From NCBI RefSeq assembly GCF_009938015.1, contig NZ_AP021884.1:917501-981500 (forward strand): a stretch of DNA of 64,000 nucleotides. Reading direction: 5' to 3'. This stretch comes from Sulfuriferula plumbiphila. Its GTDB lineage: Bacteria; Pseudomonadota; Gammaproteobacteria; Burkholderiales; Sulfuriferulaceae. The notes under the pieces are model-generated. The model saw only the letters and a list, made by a program, of their open reading frames with translations, made no database searches and had not been told where the DNA came from. Positions 18,287-28,129 of this stretch are shown piece by piece (positions within the stretch are counted from its first letter, which is position 1; each line of letters opens with the position of its first letter). The position numbers and the translations under genes were made by a program.

Positions 18287-20074
18287 ATGATGAAACGTAT
18301 CGCCCTTTTGGGCATGCCCAACACGGGCAAATCCACTTTTTTTAACCGCCTCACCGGTGCTGGCGCACGTGTGGGCAACTGGCCGGGGATCACGGTTGAC
18401 CTGCTGGCCGCCAAAATCCTGCTGGGCGGCACTATGGTGGAGGTGGTGGACTTGCCGGGCATTTACAATCTGCACGGCTTTTCTGACGACGAACAGGTGG
18501 TACGCCATTTTCTTGAATCCCAGACCGTCAACGGCCTGGTGGTGATTCTCAATGCCACCCAGCTGGACCGGCAACTGGCGCTGCTGCTCCAGCTCAAGGC
18601 ACTCAAGCTGCCCATGACGCTGGTTCTGAATATGTCGGACGAGGCCAGGCAACTGGGAGTCAAAATTGATCTCGCCGAGCTTGCGCGCAACCTCGATATG
18701 CCGGTCACGCTGATCAGCGCAAAATACGGCCAGGGGTTCGAGTCCGCACGTCATGCCATTGAACAGATTGTGCAACACAATCCGGCAGCGCGCCTGGCCG
18801 ATGCCGCGGGCCTCAGTCAGGATGACCGCATCGAAGTCGAGCTTGACCGCATTGTCAGTGGCTCGGTAAGCACGCCGATTACGCTGCCGCCCGATATCAC
18901 GCGACGCCTGGACCGGGTATTGCTGCATCCATGGCTGGGGCTGCCGCTGTTTTTTATTACCGTGTTTTTGCTGTTCCAGCTGGTTTACGGTATCGGCACC
19001 CCCCTGCAGGACGGCATGAACTGGGGGCTGGAACAGATCAAGAGCGGCCTTTTGCAACCCGCGCTGGTACATGCTCCGCTGCCATTGCGGAGCTTCATCC
19101 AGGACGGTTTGTTCGATGGCATCGGCACCGTGCTGAGTTTCCTGCCCATCATCGTGGTGTTCTTCATGTTCATGGCGATTATCGAAGACAGCGGCTATCT
19201 GGCGCGTGCCGCCTATCTGATGGATGCGGTCATGGCCAGGCTGGGACTGGATGGGCGCTCGTTCGTGATGCAGCTGATGGGCTTTGGCTGCAATGTACCG
19301 GCGCTAATGGGCACGCGCGTGATGCGCTCGCGTGCGCTGCGCCTGCTTACCATGCTGGTGATCCCATTCTCGCTATGCTCGGCGCGTTTGCAAGTGTTTC
19401 TGTTTTTCACCACCGCCATTTTCGCGCCGCGCGCGGCTGCGATGGTGATGTTTTCGCTGTATCTGATGAGCTTTTTGATGGCGTTCCTCACTGCGCTGGT
19501 GTGGCGCGGCAAATATCGCAGCGTGGAACCGCTGCTGCTGGAACTGCCGCCTTACCGTTTTCCCACCTTCAAACAACTCATCGCGCAGGGCTGGCAGCAG
19601 TCGCAGCACTTTTTGAAAGGCGCCTCCGGCTATATCGTCGGCGGCGTCATTGTGGTGTGGGCACTGACACATTATCCGTTCAGCGTGCCGCCCGCCAGCC
19701 CGGCCACGCTGGCCGGACAACTGGCTGACTTCATGGCACCCCTGTTCCAGCCACTGGGTATCGACCGCCTGCTGTCTGTGGCATTGTTGTTTGGCTTCAT
19801 CGCCAAAGAAATCGTGATCGGCGCACTGGCGGTGATTTATGGTGCCGGACAGTCGAATCTGGCGGGCATCATTGCCGGCAAGCTGGACTGGGTACAGGCC
19901 TACAGTTTCATGCTGTTCACACTGATTTACACGCCGTGTCTGTCCACCGTGGCGGTGCTCAAACAGGAATCAAAAAGCGGGTGGTTCACCGTGCTGGCAG
20001 TCGCCTGGCCACTCGGCCTGGCCTGGCTGGTGAGCTTCATTTTCTACCAGAGCGCCCGCGCATTGGGGTGGTAA
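18287..20074 (+). CDS. feoB: Ferrous iron transporter B (GTPase-coupled)
   Basis: FeoB takes up Fe(II) across the inner membrane. The N-terminal G domain shows GMPNTGKSTFFNRLTG (G1), NWPGITVD (G2), DLPGIYNL (G3), LNMSDE (G4) and SAKYGQG (G5). A helical GDI-like part follows, then about 8 membrane segments with the paired Gate motifs (GFGCNVPALMGTRVM at ~327 and LYTP-like TLIYTPCLSTVA near the end). It has 595 residues against about 770 in E. coli, being compact in the GDI and C-terminal parts. No feoC is present. A second ATG at 18290 is an equally possible start. Confidence 0.95.
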   Translation: MMKRIALLGMPNTGKSTFFNRLTGAGARVGNWPGITVDLLAAKILLGGTMVEVVDLPGIYNLHGFSDDEQVVRHFLESQTVNGLVVILNATQLDRQLALLLQLKALKLPMTLVLNMSDEARQLGVKIDLAELARNLDMPVTLISAKYGQGFESARHAIEQIVQHNPAARLADAAGLSQDDRIEVELDRIVSGSVSTPITLPPDITRRLDRVLLHPWLGLPLFFITVFLLFQLVYGIGTPLQDGMNWGLEQIKSGLLQPALVHAPLPLRSFIQDGLFDGIGTVLSFLPIIVVFFMFMAIIEDSGYLARAAYLMDAVMARLGLDGRSFVMQLMGFGCNVPALMGTRVMRSRALRLLTMLVIPFSLCSARLQVFLFFTTAIFAPRAAAMVMFSLYLMSFLMAFLTALVWRGKYRSVEPLLLELPPYRFPTFKQLIAQGWQQSQHFLKGASGYIVGGVIVVWALTHYPFSVPPASPATLAGQLADFMAPLFQPLGIDRLLSVALLFGFIAKEIVIGALAVIYGAGQSNLAGIIAGKLDWVQAYSFMLFTLIYTPCLSTVAVLKQESKSGWFTVLAVAWPLGLAWLVSFIFYQSARALGW

Positions 20075-20150
20075 TGCCATAGCAACCGCAACCGGGAACA
20101 GGCCGATCCGGACAGATATGAAGTCATCGCATGGAGCGGATCAGGCAGCG

Positions 20151-20345
20151 TTATTCAGCCTCATCCATCCACGCCATCTGGATCGCTTCAAGAATTTTTT
20201 CGCTGGATTTATCCGGCGCATCGTCAAAGCCGGGCAACTCGGTCACCCAGCGGTGCAGGTCAGTGAAGCGCACGTATTGCGGGTCGACTTCAGGGTGCGT
20301 TTCCGCCAGTTCGATGGCGATATCCAGGGTGTCCGTCCATTTCAT
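20151..20345 (-). CDS. iscX: IscX, iron-sulfur cluster assembly accessory protein
   Basis: The 64-residue acidic protein MKWTDTLDIAIELAETHPEV... has the IscX features: the N-terminal KWTD, VDPQYVRFTDLHRWVTELPGF in the middle, and a C-terminal ILEAIQMAWMDE. IscX binds IscS and iron and tunes cluster assembly. It is the last gene of the isc operon. It is short and lies in the same frame as a longer spurious reading, so it is easily missed. Its start follows the fdx stop codon by one base. Confidence 0.93.
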   Translation of the reverse strand: MKWTDTLDIAIELAETHPEVDPQYVRFTDLHRWVTELPGFDDAPDKSSEKILEAIQMAWMDEAE

Positions 20346-20346
20346 G

Positions 20347-20685
20347 TCAATGCCCTTCCTTGACCATGTTGATGGTGTATTTTGGAATTTCGATAACCAG
20401 GTCTGTTTTGTCCACCCGCGCCTGACAGGACAGCCGGGAGTGGGGTTCCAGACCCCATGCTTTGTCCAGCAAATCGTCTTCTTGCTCGTCAGAGGGCGCA
20501 AGCGAGTCGAAGCCCTCGCGAACGATGACGTGACAGGTGGTACAGGCGCAGGATTTCTCGCAAGCGTGCTCGATTTCCACACCATTGGCCAACAGCGTGT
20601 CACAGATGGACACGCCGGGCTGGGCTTCGATCACAGCGCCTTCAGGACACAGTTCCTCGTGGGGCAGGACGATTAATTGGGGCAT
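20347..20685 (-). CDS. fdx: [2Fe-2S] ferredoxin of the isc operon
   Basis: The 112-residue adrenodoxin-type ferredoxin supplies electrons for Fe-S cluster assembly. The cluster cysteines are in CEKSCACTTCHVIV (residues ~42-55), with the fourth in RLSCQARV (~87). The N-terminal PQLIVLPHEELCPEGAVIEA is typical of Isc ferredoxins. It lies between hscA and iscX in the usual order. Confidence 0.96.
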   Translation of the reverse strand: MPQLIVLPHEELCPEGAVIEAQPGVSICDTLLANGVEIEHACEKSCACTTCHVIVREGFDSLAPSDEQEDDLLDKAWGLEPHSRLSCQARVDKTDLVIEIPKYTINMVKEGH

Positions 20686-20705
20686 ATCGGTAACCGCTTG
20701 GTTAA

Positions 20706-22568
20706 TTAAATGGCGTCAAGATGCTGGCCCGCCAATGCCTGCCTGACGCTCACATCCATGCGCCGCGCGGCAAAATCATGGGTGGCAGCGTTGAGTGCTT
20801 CGGCAGCATCCTTGATGGCACGATGGTCGGAGGCGTCGAGCCGGGCCTGCAGCGTGCTCACGGCAGCTTCAATCGCATCACGCTCATCTGCAGTCAACAG
20901 CTGCGCAGCGTTTTCATCCAGCGCAGTTTGCGTCGCGTCGAGCAGACGTTGCGCGTCCACCCGTGCTTCCTGCAATGCGCGCGTCTGCATATCGTCCTTG
21001 GCGTGGGTGTAGGAATCGCGCAGCATGCGGGTGATGTCTTCATCGGCCAGACCGTAAGCGGGTTTGACCGTGACAGATGCCTGCACGCCACTTTTCAGTT
21101 CCTGTGCCGTAACCGACAGCAGACCGTCAGCGTCCACCTGAAAGGTCACGCGGATACGCGCTGCACCGGCCACCATCGGGGGAATGCCACGCAGTTCGAA
21201 TTTCGCCAATGAGCGGCAATCGGACACCAGCTCACGCTCGCCCTGCAGCACATGAATGCTCATCGCGGTCTGGCCGTCTTTGTAGGTGGTGAATTCCTGC
21301 CCGCGCGCAGCGGGGATGGTGGTATTGCGCGGCACAATCTTCTCCACCAGGCCACCCATGGTCTCGATCCCCAGCGACAGCGGAATCACATCCAGCAGCA
21401 GCCAGTCGTCCTCGGCACGATTTCCTGCGAGCACATTGGCCTGAATTGCCGCGCCCAAGGCAACCACCTTGTCCGGATCGAGGTTGGTCAGAGGTGTCTG
21501 TTTGAAAAATTCAGCCACCGCTGCCTGGATGCGCGGCATCCGCGTCGAGCCGCCCACCATGACTACCCCTTTAATCTCATCCACGCTCAAACCTGCGTCG
21601 CGCAAGGCTTTGCGCGTTGGCGCCAGGGTCTTGTTGACCAGGCTTAGTGTAATCTCGTTAAACGTCGTCGCAGTCAGCATCAGGTCTACGGTTTCGCCGG
21701 TCGAGAGCACGGCAGTGATGCTGACTTCACGGTGCTCGGACAGCGCTTCCTTGGCCTCGCGCGCCTTGGTCAACAACAGCCGGGTATCTTTTGCATCCAG
21801 TGCAGCCAGGCGCGATTTTTCCAGAATCCAGCAGAACACACGCTGGTCAAAGTCATCCCCACCCAGTGCCGAGTCACCATTGGTGGCCAGCACCTCGAAC
21901 ACGCCTTGCGACAGGCGCAGGATGGAGATATCGAAAGTGCCCCCGCCCAGGTCGTACACGGCATAGATGCCTTCTGCGGCATTATCCAGACCGTAGGCAA
22001 TGGCGGCGGCAGTGGGCTCGTTGAGCAGGCGCAATACATTCAGGCCGGCGAGTTTGGCAGCGTCTTTGGTGGCCTGGCGCTGGGCATCGTCAAAATACGC
22101 CGGCACAGTAATCACCACGCCGCTCAATTCACCCCCCAGCGAACGCTCGGCGCGGCCGCGCAATACGCGCAGAATGTCGGCTGAAACCTCGACCGGACTT
22201 TTCACCCCGGCGGCGGTTTTGAACTGCACCATGCCAGGCGCATCCACAAAATGGTAAGGGAAGCTGCCAGCATCAGCGATGTCGGCCAGCCCGCGCCCCA
22301 TGAAGCGTTTCACCGATACGACGGTATTATGCGGATCGATGCTTTGCGTGCATTGCGCTGCGTAACCCACCACCGGCTCGGCCGCGGCTGTGTAGCGCAC
22401 CACGGACGGCAACAGTGCACGCCCGTCTTCGTCGTTCAGCACAACGGATACGCCGTTGCGCACGCTGGCCACGAGTGAATTGGTGGTACCCAGATCAATG
22501 CCCGCCGCCAGCCGGTGCTGATGCGGTGCGGTGCTCATGCCGGGTTCGGAAATTTGCAGAAGTGCCAT
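20706..22568 (-). CDS. hscA: Fe-S assembly chaperone HscA (Hsp70 family)
   Basis: The 620-residue specialised Hsp70 releases clusters from IscU. The ATPase domain has [19 protein letters not shown] (~22), [16 protein letters not shown] (~205) and [21 protein letters not shown] (~350, abbreviated here). The substrate-binding domain follows from ~400. It recognises the LPPVK motif of IscU, which is present in the iscU gene of this operon. Its start codon overlaps the hscB stop by one base, indicating coupled translation. Confidence 0.97.
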   Translation of the reverse strand: MALLQISEPGMSTAPHQHRLAAGIDLGTTNSLVASVRNGVSVVLNDEDGRALLPSVVRYTAAAEPVVGYAAQCTQSIDPHNTVVSVKRFMGRGLADIADAGSFPYHFVDAPGMVQFKTAAGVKSPVEVSADILRVLRGRAERSLGGELSGVVITVPAYFDDAQRQATKDAAKLAGLNVLRLLNEPTAAAIAYGLDNAAEGIYAVYDLGGGTFDISILRLSQGVFEVLATNGDSALGGDDFDQRVFCWILEKSRLAALDAKDTRLLLTKAREAKEALSEHREVSITAVLSTGETVDLMLTATTFNEITLSLVNKTLAPTRKALRDAGLSVDEIKGVVMVGGSTRMPRIQAAVAEFFKQTPLTNLDPDKVVALGAAIQANVLAGNRAEDDWLLLDVIPLSLGIETMGGLVEKIVPRNTTIPAARGQEFTTYKDGQTAMSIHVLQGERELVSDCRSLAKFELRGIPPMVAGAARIRVTFQVDADGLLSVTAQELKSGVQASVTVKPAYGLADEDITRMLRDSYTHAKDDMQTRALQEARVDAQRLLDATQTALDENAAQLLTADERDAIEAAVSTLQARLDASDHRAIKDAAEALNAATHDFAARRMDVSVRQALAGQHLDAI

Positions 22569-23101
22569 CAGGTTTCGAGTGCTTCGTAGGTATCGTGAAT
22601 TTCCGCGACCAGTTTGTCCATGAATTTGAGCTTGCGCACGCTCTGCGCCGCGGCGGCGTAATCGTGTTGTTCATCCAGCTGCTGGGCAAGTCCGCCACGC
22701 AATTGCCGGGCAGTGCTGGCAAGTTCCGCCTCGAGCGTTTGCAAGGCTGTCACGTCTGCTGCCGCGCGCGCGGTCTGTATGCCTTCTCGCCATTCCATCT
22801 GTTGCATCAGAAAGTCGCCGGGCATCGCAGTGTCATGCTCCGCCAGCGCGTCAATCCCCTGGAGTTGCAGCAGATACTGGGCACGGGTGAGTGGCGCCTT
22901 CAGCACCTGATAGGCTTCATTGACGCGGGTTGACCATTGCATCGAGGCGCGTTGTTCCGCCTGCGACAAATGCGTGAATTTGTCCGGATGTACCTGGCTT
23001 TGCAAGGCACGATAGGCTTGTTCGAGCGCAGCTGAATCCAGCGCAAAACCTGGAGTCAGCCCGAACAACTCGAAATGGTTGCGGGTGAAGTCAAACTGCA
23101 T
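22568..23101 (-). CDS. hscB: J-domain co-chaperone HscB
   Basis: The 177-residue protein delivers IscU to HscA and stimulates its ATPase. The N-terminal J domain carries the HPD motif in [18 protein letters not shown] (~37). The C-terminal part is a three-helix bundle that binds IscU ([19 protein letters not shown]). The length and the position between iscA and hscA are as usual for isc operons. Confidence 0.96.
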   Translation of the reverse strand: MQFDFTRNHFELFGLTPGFALDSAALEQAYRALQSQVHPDKFTHLSQAEQRASMQWSTRVNEAYQVLKAPLTRAQYLLQLQGIDALAEHDTAMPGDFLMQQMEWREGIQTARAAADVTALQTLEAELASTARQLRGGLAQQLDEQHDYAAAAQSVRKLKFMDKLVAEIHDTYEALET

Positions 23102-23137
23102 GGTACGCTCGCTGGGAATGACGTCCGGGCGCGCGGG

Positions 23138-23461
23138 TCAGACGTTAAAGCTTTCGCCGCAGCCACAGGCGTCTTTGACGTTGGGGTTATTGAACTTGAA
23201 ACCTTCATTCAGGCCTTCGCGCACGAAATCGAGTTCGGTGCCGTCCAGGTATTGCAGGCTTTTCGGATCAATCAACACGGTCACACCGTGGCTTTCAAAA
23301 CGCAGATCCTCCGCCCCGGCCTGATCGGCAAATTCCATCTTGTAAGCCAGTCCGGAACAGCCGCTGGTGCGCACACCCAGCCGCAAGCCCACGCCCTTGC
23401 CGCGCTTGGCGATAAAGTTGGAGACGTGTTTGGCTGCACGCTCAGTCAGGGTAATTGCCAT
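23138..23461 (-). CDS. iscA: A-type Fe-S carrier IscA
   Basis: The 107-residue protein carries iron or Fe-S clusters to target proteins. The three conserved cysteines are in TSGCSGLAY (~35) and [10 protein letters not shown] at the C-terminus. The start [13 protein letters not shown] is the standard IscA N-terminus. A longer in-frame reading runs into iscU and is not used. It follows iscU after 16 bp. Confidence 0.97.
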   Translation of the reverse strand: MAITLTERAAKHVSNFIAKRGKGVGLRLGVRTSGCSGLAYKMEFADQAGAEDLRFESHGVTVLIDPKSLQYLDGTELDFVREGLNEGFKFNNPNVKDACGCGESFNV

Positions 23462-23477
23462 AATGACCCTCGCCTGG

Positions 23478-23885
23478 TTAGCCGTGGCTGGCGGCAGCTT
23501 GTGTGCTGTCGTGCTTGTTCTTGTAATCTTCCACAGCAGCCTTGATGGCGTCTTCAGCCAGAATGGAGCAGTGGATTTTAACCGGCGGCAGCGCAAGCTC
23601 TTCAGCAATGGCGGTATTCTTGATTTCCATCGCCTGATCCAGGGTCTTGCCTTTGACCCATTCGGTCACCAGCGAGCTGGAAGCAATCGCCGAACCGCAG
23701 CCATAGGTTTTGAATTTGGCATCTTCGATGATGCCGTCCCTGCCCACCTTGATCTGCAGCTTCATCACGTCGCCGCAGGCCGGCGCGCCTACCATGCCGG
23801 TGCCGACATCTTCATCGTCCTTGCCAAAGGAACCCACGTTGCGGGGATTTTCGTAGTGATCGAGTACTTTATCGCTGTATGCCAT
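23478..23885 (-). CDS. iscU: Fe-S cluster scaffold IscU
   Basis: The 135-residue scaffold builds the cluster from IscS sulfur. Cluster ligands are seen in [12 protein letters not shown] (Cys ~37), [14 protein letters not shown] (~63) and [12 protein letters not shown] (~106). The LPPVK motif for HscA is at ~99-103. All needed residues are present. It lies 23 bp after iscS. Confidence 0.98.
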   Translation of the reverse strand: MAYSDKVLDHYENPRNVGSFGKDDEDVGTGMVGAPACGDVMKLQIKVGRDGIIEDAKFKTYGCGSAIASSSLVTEWVKGKTLDQAMEIKNTAIAEELALPPVKIHCSILAEDAIKAAVEDYKNKHDSTQAAASHG

Positions 23886-23908
23886 GATCGTTCTCCTTCA
23901 GTAAATAT

Positions 23909-25120
23909 TTAGTGTGCCGCCCAGTGCACGGTGTCGAGGTCGATGCCTTCCTTGTGCATCTCCCACAACGGGGAAAGCTCCCGAAGTTTGCCGATTTTCT
24001 GGTGCAACAATTCAATTGCGTAGTCTATGTCCTGTTCGGTCGTGAAGCGCCCTACGGAAAAGCGGATCGAGCTATGCGCAAGCTCATCGGAACGCCCCAG
24101 CGCACGCAATACATACGAGGGCTCGAGACTGGCCGAAGTGCACGCCGACCCGGACGACACCGCCAGATCCTTGATCGCCATCAGCAGCGATTCGCCTTCG
24201 ACGAAATTGAAGCTGATGTTGAGATTATGCGGCACACGATGCTCCATATCACCGTTGATATGGACCTCTTCGATGTCTGACAAGCCCTTCAGCAGGCGAT
24301 CACGCAACATGCGGATGCGCTCGTTTTCTGCGGCCATTTCTTCGCGCGCGATGCGGAATGCCTCGCCCATGCCGACAATCTGGTGCGTAGCCAGGGTGCC
24401 GGAACGCATCCCGCGCTCGTGGCCACCGCCGTGCATTTGCGCTTCCAGGCGCACACGTGGTTTACGCCGCACATACAGCGCGCCGATGCCTTTAGGACCG
24501 TAAGTCTTATGTGCCGAAAACGACATCAGATCCACCTTGAGGCTGGCCAGATCAATCACTACCTTGCCGGTAGCCTGGGCAGAATCTACATGGAAAATAA
24601 TGCCCTTGTCACGACAGATTTCGCCAATGGCAGGAATGTCCTGAATCACGCCGATTTCATTGTTCACATACATGACGGACACCAGGATGGTATCCGGGCG
24701 AATCGCCGCCTTGAATTTCTCCAGATCCAGCAGACCGTCGGGTTCCGGGGTGAGATAGGTCACCTCATAGCCCTCGCGTTCCAGCTCGCGCATGGTATCG
24801 AGCACCGCCTTGTGCTCGGTACGCACGGTAATCAGGTGCTTGCCCTTGCCCTTGTAGAAATGCGCCGCGCCCTTGAGCGCCAGATTGATGGCTTCTGTCG
24901 CACCTGATGTCCACACGATTTCTTTGGGATCGGCATTGACCAGTTTGGCCACTTCCTCACGCGCATTTTCCACGGCTTTTTCGGCATCCCAGCCATAAGC
25001 GTGCGAACGGCTGGCCGGATTGCCAAACTGTTCGGTGAGATAGGGGATCATCTTCTGCGCTACACGCGGGTCAACCGGTGTTGTCGCTGAGTAATCCAGG
25101 TAAATCGGCATCTTTGACAT
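23909..25120 (-). CDS. iscS: Cysteine desulfurase IscS
   Basis: The PLP enzyme turns cysteine into alanine plus persulfide sulfur for Fe-S clusters, thio-tRNA and cofactors. Seen are [18 protein letters not shown] at the start, the PLP lysine in [17 protein letters not shown] (~205), and the active-site Cys in [17 protein letters not shown] (~327). The start is set at ATG 25120 (403 residues), with GTGGAG as ribosome site. A GTG at 25132 in the same frame is less likely. Confidence 0.97.
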   Translation of the reverse strand: MSKMPIYLDYSATTPVDPRVAQKMIPYLTEQFGNPASRSHAYGWDAEKAVENAREEVAKLVNADPKEIVWTSGATEAINLALKGAAHFYKGKGKHLITVRTEHKAVLDTMRELEREGYEVTYLTPEPDGLLDLEKFKAAIRPDTILVSVMYVNNEIGVIQDIPAIGEICRDKGIIFHVDSAQATGKVVIDLASLKVDLMSFSAHKTYGPKGIGALYVRRKPRVRLEAQMHGGGHERGMRSGTLATHQIVGMGEAFRIAREEMAAENERIRMLRDRLLKGLSDIEEVHINGDMEHRVPHNLNISFNFVEGESLLMAIKDLAVSSGSACTSASLEPSYVLRALGRSDELAHSSIRFSVGRFTTEQDIDYAIELLHQKIGKLRELSPLWEMHKEGIDLDTVHWAAH

Positions 25121-25150
25121 CGTTTGCTCCACTGTTCAATCCGTATCGCG

Positions 25151-25624
25151 TCAGGCCGCGACACTTATCTTTTCGTGTCCAGGACGGTGGTCATGCACCA
25201 CATTCGCCGCAGACTGCTTGCCTGATTGCTGCGCCACCAGACTCTCCAGCGTCACCGCCGCCAGATAATCCTGAATGCGCCTGTTCAAATTCGTCCATAG
25301 TTCGTGCGTCATGCAGCGCTGGTCGTCCTGACAGTTCTCCAGACCGCCGCATTGAGTCGCGTCAATCGGTTCGTCCACTGCCTGGATGATTTGCGCCACG
25401 GATATTTCGCCCAGCGGCCTTGCTACCAGGTAGCCGCCGCCCGGGCCGCGCACGCTTTCCACCAGCGCGCGACGCCGCAGCTTGCCAAACAGCTGTTCCA
25501 GATAGGACAGCGATATTTTTTGCCGTTCGCTGATACCGGCCAGCGTCACCGGCCCATGACCGTGATGCAATGCCAAATCGATCATGGCGGTTACTGCAAA
25601 GCGTCCTTTGGTCGTCAAGCGCAT
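25151..25624 (-). CDS. iscR: Fe-S responsive regulator IscR
   Basis: The 157-residue Rrf2-family repressor carries a [2Fe-2S] cluster and represses isc when clusters are plentiful. The winged helix begins [19 protein letters not shown], with the recognition part [26 protein letters not shown]. The cluster cysteines are in [20 protein letters not shown] (~91-104) with the conserved His just after. It heads the operon iscRSUA-hscBA-fdx-iscX, and an IscR-type box lies in front of it. Confidence 0.97.
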   Translation of the reverse strand: MRLTTKGRFAVTAMIDLALHHGHGPVTLAGISERQKISLSYLEQLFGKLRRRALVESVRGPGGGYLVARPLGEISVAQIIQAVDEPIDATQCGGLENCQDDQRCMTHELWTNLNRRIQDYLAAVTLESLVAQQSGKQSAANVVHDHRPGHEKISVAA

Positions 25625-25665
25625 TGGCGTGGTCTCACTCGTATGACATCAGATTCGACAATACA

Positions 25666-25690
25666 ATACCCGATAAATTCAGTCAACTAT
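25666..25690 (-). promoter_or_regulatory. IscR type-1 box and -35 element of iscR
   Basis: Read on the minus strand the 25-mer is ATAGTTGACTGAA followed by TTTATCGGGTAT. It agrees with the type-1 IscR consensus (ATASYYGACTRWWWYAGTCRRSTAT) at 23 of 25 positions. TTGACT inside it serves as a -35 element, with TATTGT 17 bases on as -10. The box overlaps the last codon and stop of cysE (GTT GAC TGA). Such a box lets clustered IscR repress its own operon. Confidence 0.82.
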
Positions 25691-26431
25691 TTTATTGAGG
25701 TAGGCCGCGTCGAATTGTTCGTCAGTTTTACACGCTGCCGGAGGCTCCGCTCCCATTTTTTCCAGCTGCTGCAGAATCCATTCGATGCGTTCATCGGTAA
25801 CAGTGGAGTGATTAATCAATCCATGCACTGCCTTGACCATGGGGTCATTCATGTCCGCACTGATGGCGTAAGCGGAGAAACCCAGCTTGCCGGCCGCCTG
25901 ATTATTTTGCCTGGCCTGATTCTCGTCCAGAATGCGTGCTGGTATCCCCACGGCTGTGGCGCCCGCCGGCACGTCTTTTACCACCACGGCGTTGGAGCCA
26001 ATCTTGGCGCCTTCGCCTATTGTGAGCGGCCCCAGTATCTTGGCGCCTGCCCCCACCACCACGCCTTTCTCCAGGGTGGGGTGGCGTTTGCCTTTATTCC
26101 ACGAGGTGCCGCCCAGAGTCACGCCGTGATACAGGGTGCAGTCGTCGCCTATTTCGGCGGTTTCACCAATGACGACGCCCATGCCGTGGTCAATAAACAC
26201 ACGCCGGCCAATGCTGGCGCCGGGGTGAATTTCGATACCGGTCAAACCGCGCGCCAGGTGCGCGATGAAACGTGCCAGCCACTTGAAGTTTGCATGCCAC
26301 AATCGCGCCGACAGGCGATGGATCAATACTGCATGTATGCCCGGATAGGTAGTGAGGATTTCCCACATGGAGCGTGCCGCAGGGTCGCGCTCAAACACCA
26401 CTGAAATGTCTTCACGCAGCTTGCTAAACAT
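25679..26431 (-). CDS. cysE: Serine O-acetyltransferase
   Basis: The enzyme makes O-acetylserine, the first step of cysteine synthesis from serine. The 250-residue protein has the N-terminal helical part ([20 protein letters not shown]) and a left-handed beta-helix with hexapeptide repeats. Active-site residues lie in [19 protein letters not shown] (~130) and [20 protein letters not shown] (~150). It lies between trmJ and iscR on the same strand. An IscR-like box precedes it, which would tie cysteine supply to Fe-S demand. Confidence 0.96.
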   Translation of the reverse strand: MFSKLREDISVVFERDPAARSMWEILTTYPGIHAVLIHRLSARLWHANFKWLARFIAHLARGLTGIEIHPGASIGRRVFIDHGMGVVIGETAEIGDDCTLYHGVTLGGTSWNKGKRHPTLEKGVVVGAGAKILGPLTIGEGAKIGSNAVVVKDVPAGATAVGIPARILDENQARQNNQAAGKLGFSAYAISADMNDPMVKAVHGLINHSTVTDERIEWILQQLEKMGAEPPAACKTDEQFDAAYLNKIVD

Positions 26432-26471
26432 GGCTCATGCAACCCTTCTTGACGCAAACCAAAAGTATCTT

Positions 26472-26496
26472 ATACCCAAGTAATTCAGTCAACTTT
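26472..26496 (-). promoter_or_regulatory. Second IscR-type box, before cysE
   Basis: On the minus strand the 25-mer is AAAGTTGACTGAA then TTACTTGGGTAT. It agrees with the type-1 IscR consensus at 22 of 25 positions. TTGACT gives a -35 element, with GATACT 17 bases downstream as -10. As with the iscR box, it overlaps the final GTT GAC TGA of the upstream gene, here trmJ. The cysE start lies about 40 bases further on. Confidence 0.7.
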
Positions 26497-27210
26497 ACGC
26501 ATCGCCTTAAGTATCCCCATCAGAAAGTTGAGCTCTTCTTTTTCCAGCAGGGTACGCGCATACAGTCTGCGCAGCCGTGTCATCAGGCGCCGGGGGGCCG
26601 CAGGATTAAGAAAGCCTGTCGAAATCAGGGTGCGTTCAAGTTGGTGGTAAAACAGCTCGACATCTTCATGCTGCGCCAGTTCCGGCGTGTCGGCTGGCGG
26701 CAGGGGCAATCCCGGCAACGCACAGCGCAACTCGTACGCCAAAACCTGGACGGCAGACGCCAGGTTTAATGAACTGTAGTCAGGATTAGAGGGAATATGT
26801 GCCAGCAGCTGGCAGCGATCCAGCTCCGCATTGGTCAGACCCGACATCTCGGTGCCGAACACCAGGGCGACCGGTTGCCGGGCCGCGTGCTTAAGTAAAA
26901 CGGGCGCCGCGTCGCGCGCGCTCAGCATCGGGTGAGACAGGTCACGTCGTCGCGCCGTGCATCCGACGGTGAATACGCACCCGCTAAGCGCTTCTTCCAG
27001 CGACGCACATACGCGCGCGTTGTCCAGCACATCCAGCGCCCCGGAAGACATGGCGTGCGCGGCCGGGTCAGGAAACCGTTTGGGGTTGACCAGGCGCAAG
27101 TCGGCCAGCCCCATGGTTTTCATCGCGCGCGCCGCCGAGCCAATATTACCGGGATGACTGGTATGGCTCAGTACAATACGCACATTATTGAGCAAAAAAG
27201 TTTTATTCAA
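26485..27210 (-). CDS. trmJ: tRNA (cytidine/uridine-2'-O-)-methyltransferase TrmJ
   Basis: The 241-residue SpoU-family knotted methyltransferase methylates position 32 of the tRNA anticodon loop. The family motifs are visible: VRIVLSHTSHPGNIGSAARA (motif 1), VALVFGTEMSGLTNAELDRC (motif 2) and YSSLNLASAVQVLAYELR (motif 3, forming the knot). trmJ next to cysE and suhB is a common betaproteobacterial arrangement. suhB is divergent 53 bp away. Confidence 0.93.
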   Translation of the reverse strand: MNKTFLLNNVRIVLSHTSHPGNIGSAARAMKTMGLADLRLVNPKRFPDPAAHAMSSGALDVLDNARVCASLEEALSGCVFTVGCTARRRDLSHPMLSARDAAPVLLKHAARQPVALVFGTEMSGLTNAELDRCQLLAHIPSNPDYSSLNLASAVQVLAYELRCALPGLPLPPADTPELAQHEDVELFYHQLERTLISTGFLNPAAPRRLMTRLRRLYARTLLEKEELNFLMGILKAMRKVD

Positions 27211-27263
27211 CGCGCACTTACCTTTAAAATGGCGGCTGTTTCCACGCTCATTGACAGATCAAC

Positions 27264-28058
27264 ATGCATCCCATGCTCACCACCGCGGTGAAAGCCGCCC
27301 GCCGCGCCGCCGGCATTATCAACCGCGCGTCTCAGGATATTGACGCGCTCACGGTCAAACACAAAAGTCACAATGATTACGTTTCTGAGGTGGATCGTGC
27401 TGCGGAACAGGCCATTATCGATGTACTGCTGACCGCCTACCCCAGCCATGCGATTTTAGCAGAAGAGAGTGGCGCGCAAGGCGATTCCGAATTCCAGTGG
27501 GTGATTGACCCGCTGGATGGCACGACCAATTTCCTGCATGGATTTCCGCAATATTCCGTATCCATCGCGCTGCTGCACAAAGGCCAGCTGAATCAGGCCG
27601 TGGTATACGATCCCAGCCGTAATGACCTGTTTACCGCCTCGCGTGGCCAGGGGGCGTATCTGAATGATCGTCGCATCCGCGTGTCCAACCGCCTGAAACT
27701 TGCGGAATCTCTCATTGGCACCGGTTTTCCGTATCGCGATTTCAGCCACCTCGATGTCTATCTGGCGATGTTCCGTGACATGTTGCAAAAAACCTCCGGG
27801 GTGCGGCGGCCCGGCTCGGCGGCGCTGGATCTGGCTTATGTCGCTGCCGGACGGCTGGACGGCTTTTGGGAAATCGGCCTGAACAAATGGGATATCGCCG
27901 CCGGCTGCCTGCTCATCCAGGAAGCGGGGGGCCTGGTTGGCGACTTCCACGGCGACGATACCTACATCGAAACCGGCAACGTGGTCGCAGGCAATCCCAA
28001 GATTTTTGCCCAGTTGCTGCAAATCCTGGCGCCTCACCTGACGCCGGCATTAAAGTAA
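27264..28058 (+). CDS. suhB: Inositol monophosphatase family protein SuhB
   Basis: The 264-residue Mg-dependent phosphatase has [30 protein letters not shown] with the metal-binding acids (~70-95, here given in abbreviated form) and [15 protein letters not shown] (~212). In E. coli SuhB also serves rRNA antitermination and ribosome assembly, and members hydrolyse inositol monophosphate. It is divergent from trmJ. An alternative start lies at the fourth codon ([13 protein letters not shown]). Confidence 0.94.
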   Translation: MHPMLTTAVKAARRAAGIINRASQDIDALTVKHKSHNDYVSEVDRAAEQAIIDVLLTAYPSHAILAEESGAQGDSEFQWVIDPLDGTTNFLHGFPQYSVSIALLHKGQLNQAVVYDPSRNDLFTASRGQGAYLNDRRIRVSNRLKLAESLIGTGFPYRDFSHLDVYLAMFRDMLQKTSGVRRPGSAALDLAYVAAGRLDGFWEIGLNKWDIAAGCLLIQEAGGLVGDFHGDDTYIETGNVVAGNPKIFAQLLQILAPHLTPALK

Positions 28059-28129
28059 GCGCGGGCGGCCTGCCTCGTTATTTTTACGGCGCTGGGATAG
28101 AATTTCACTTTTTTGAATTCTGAATATAC

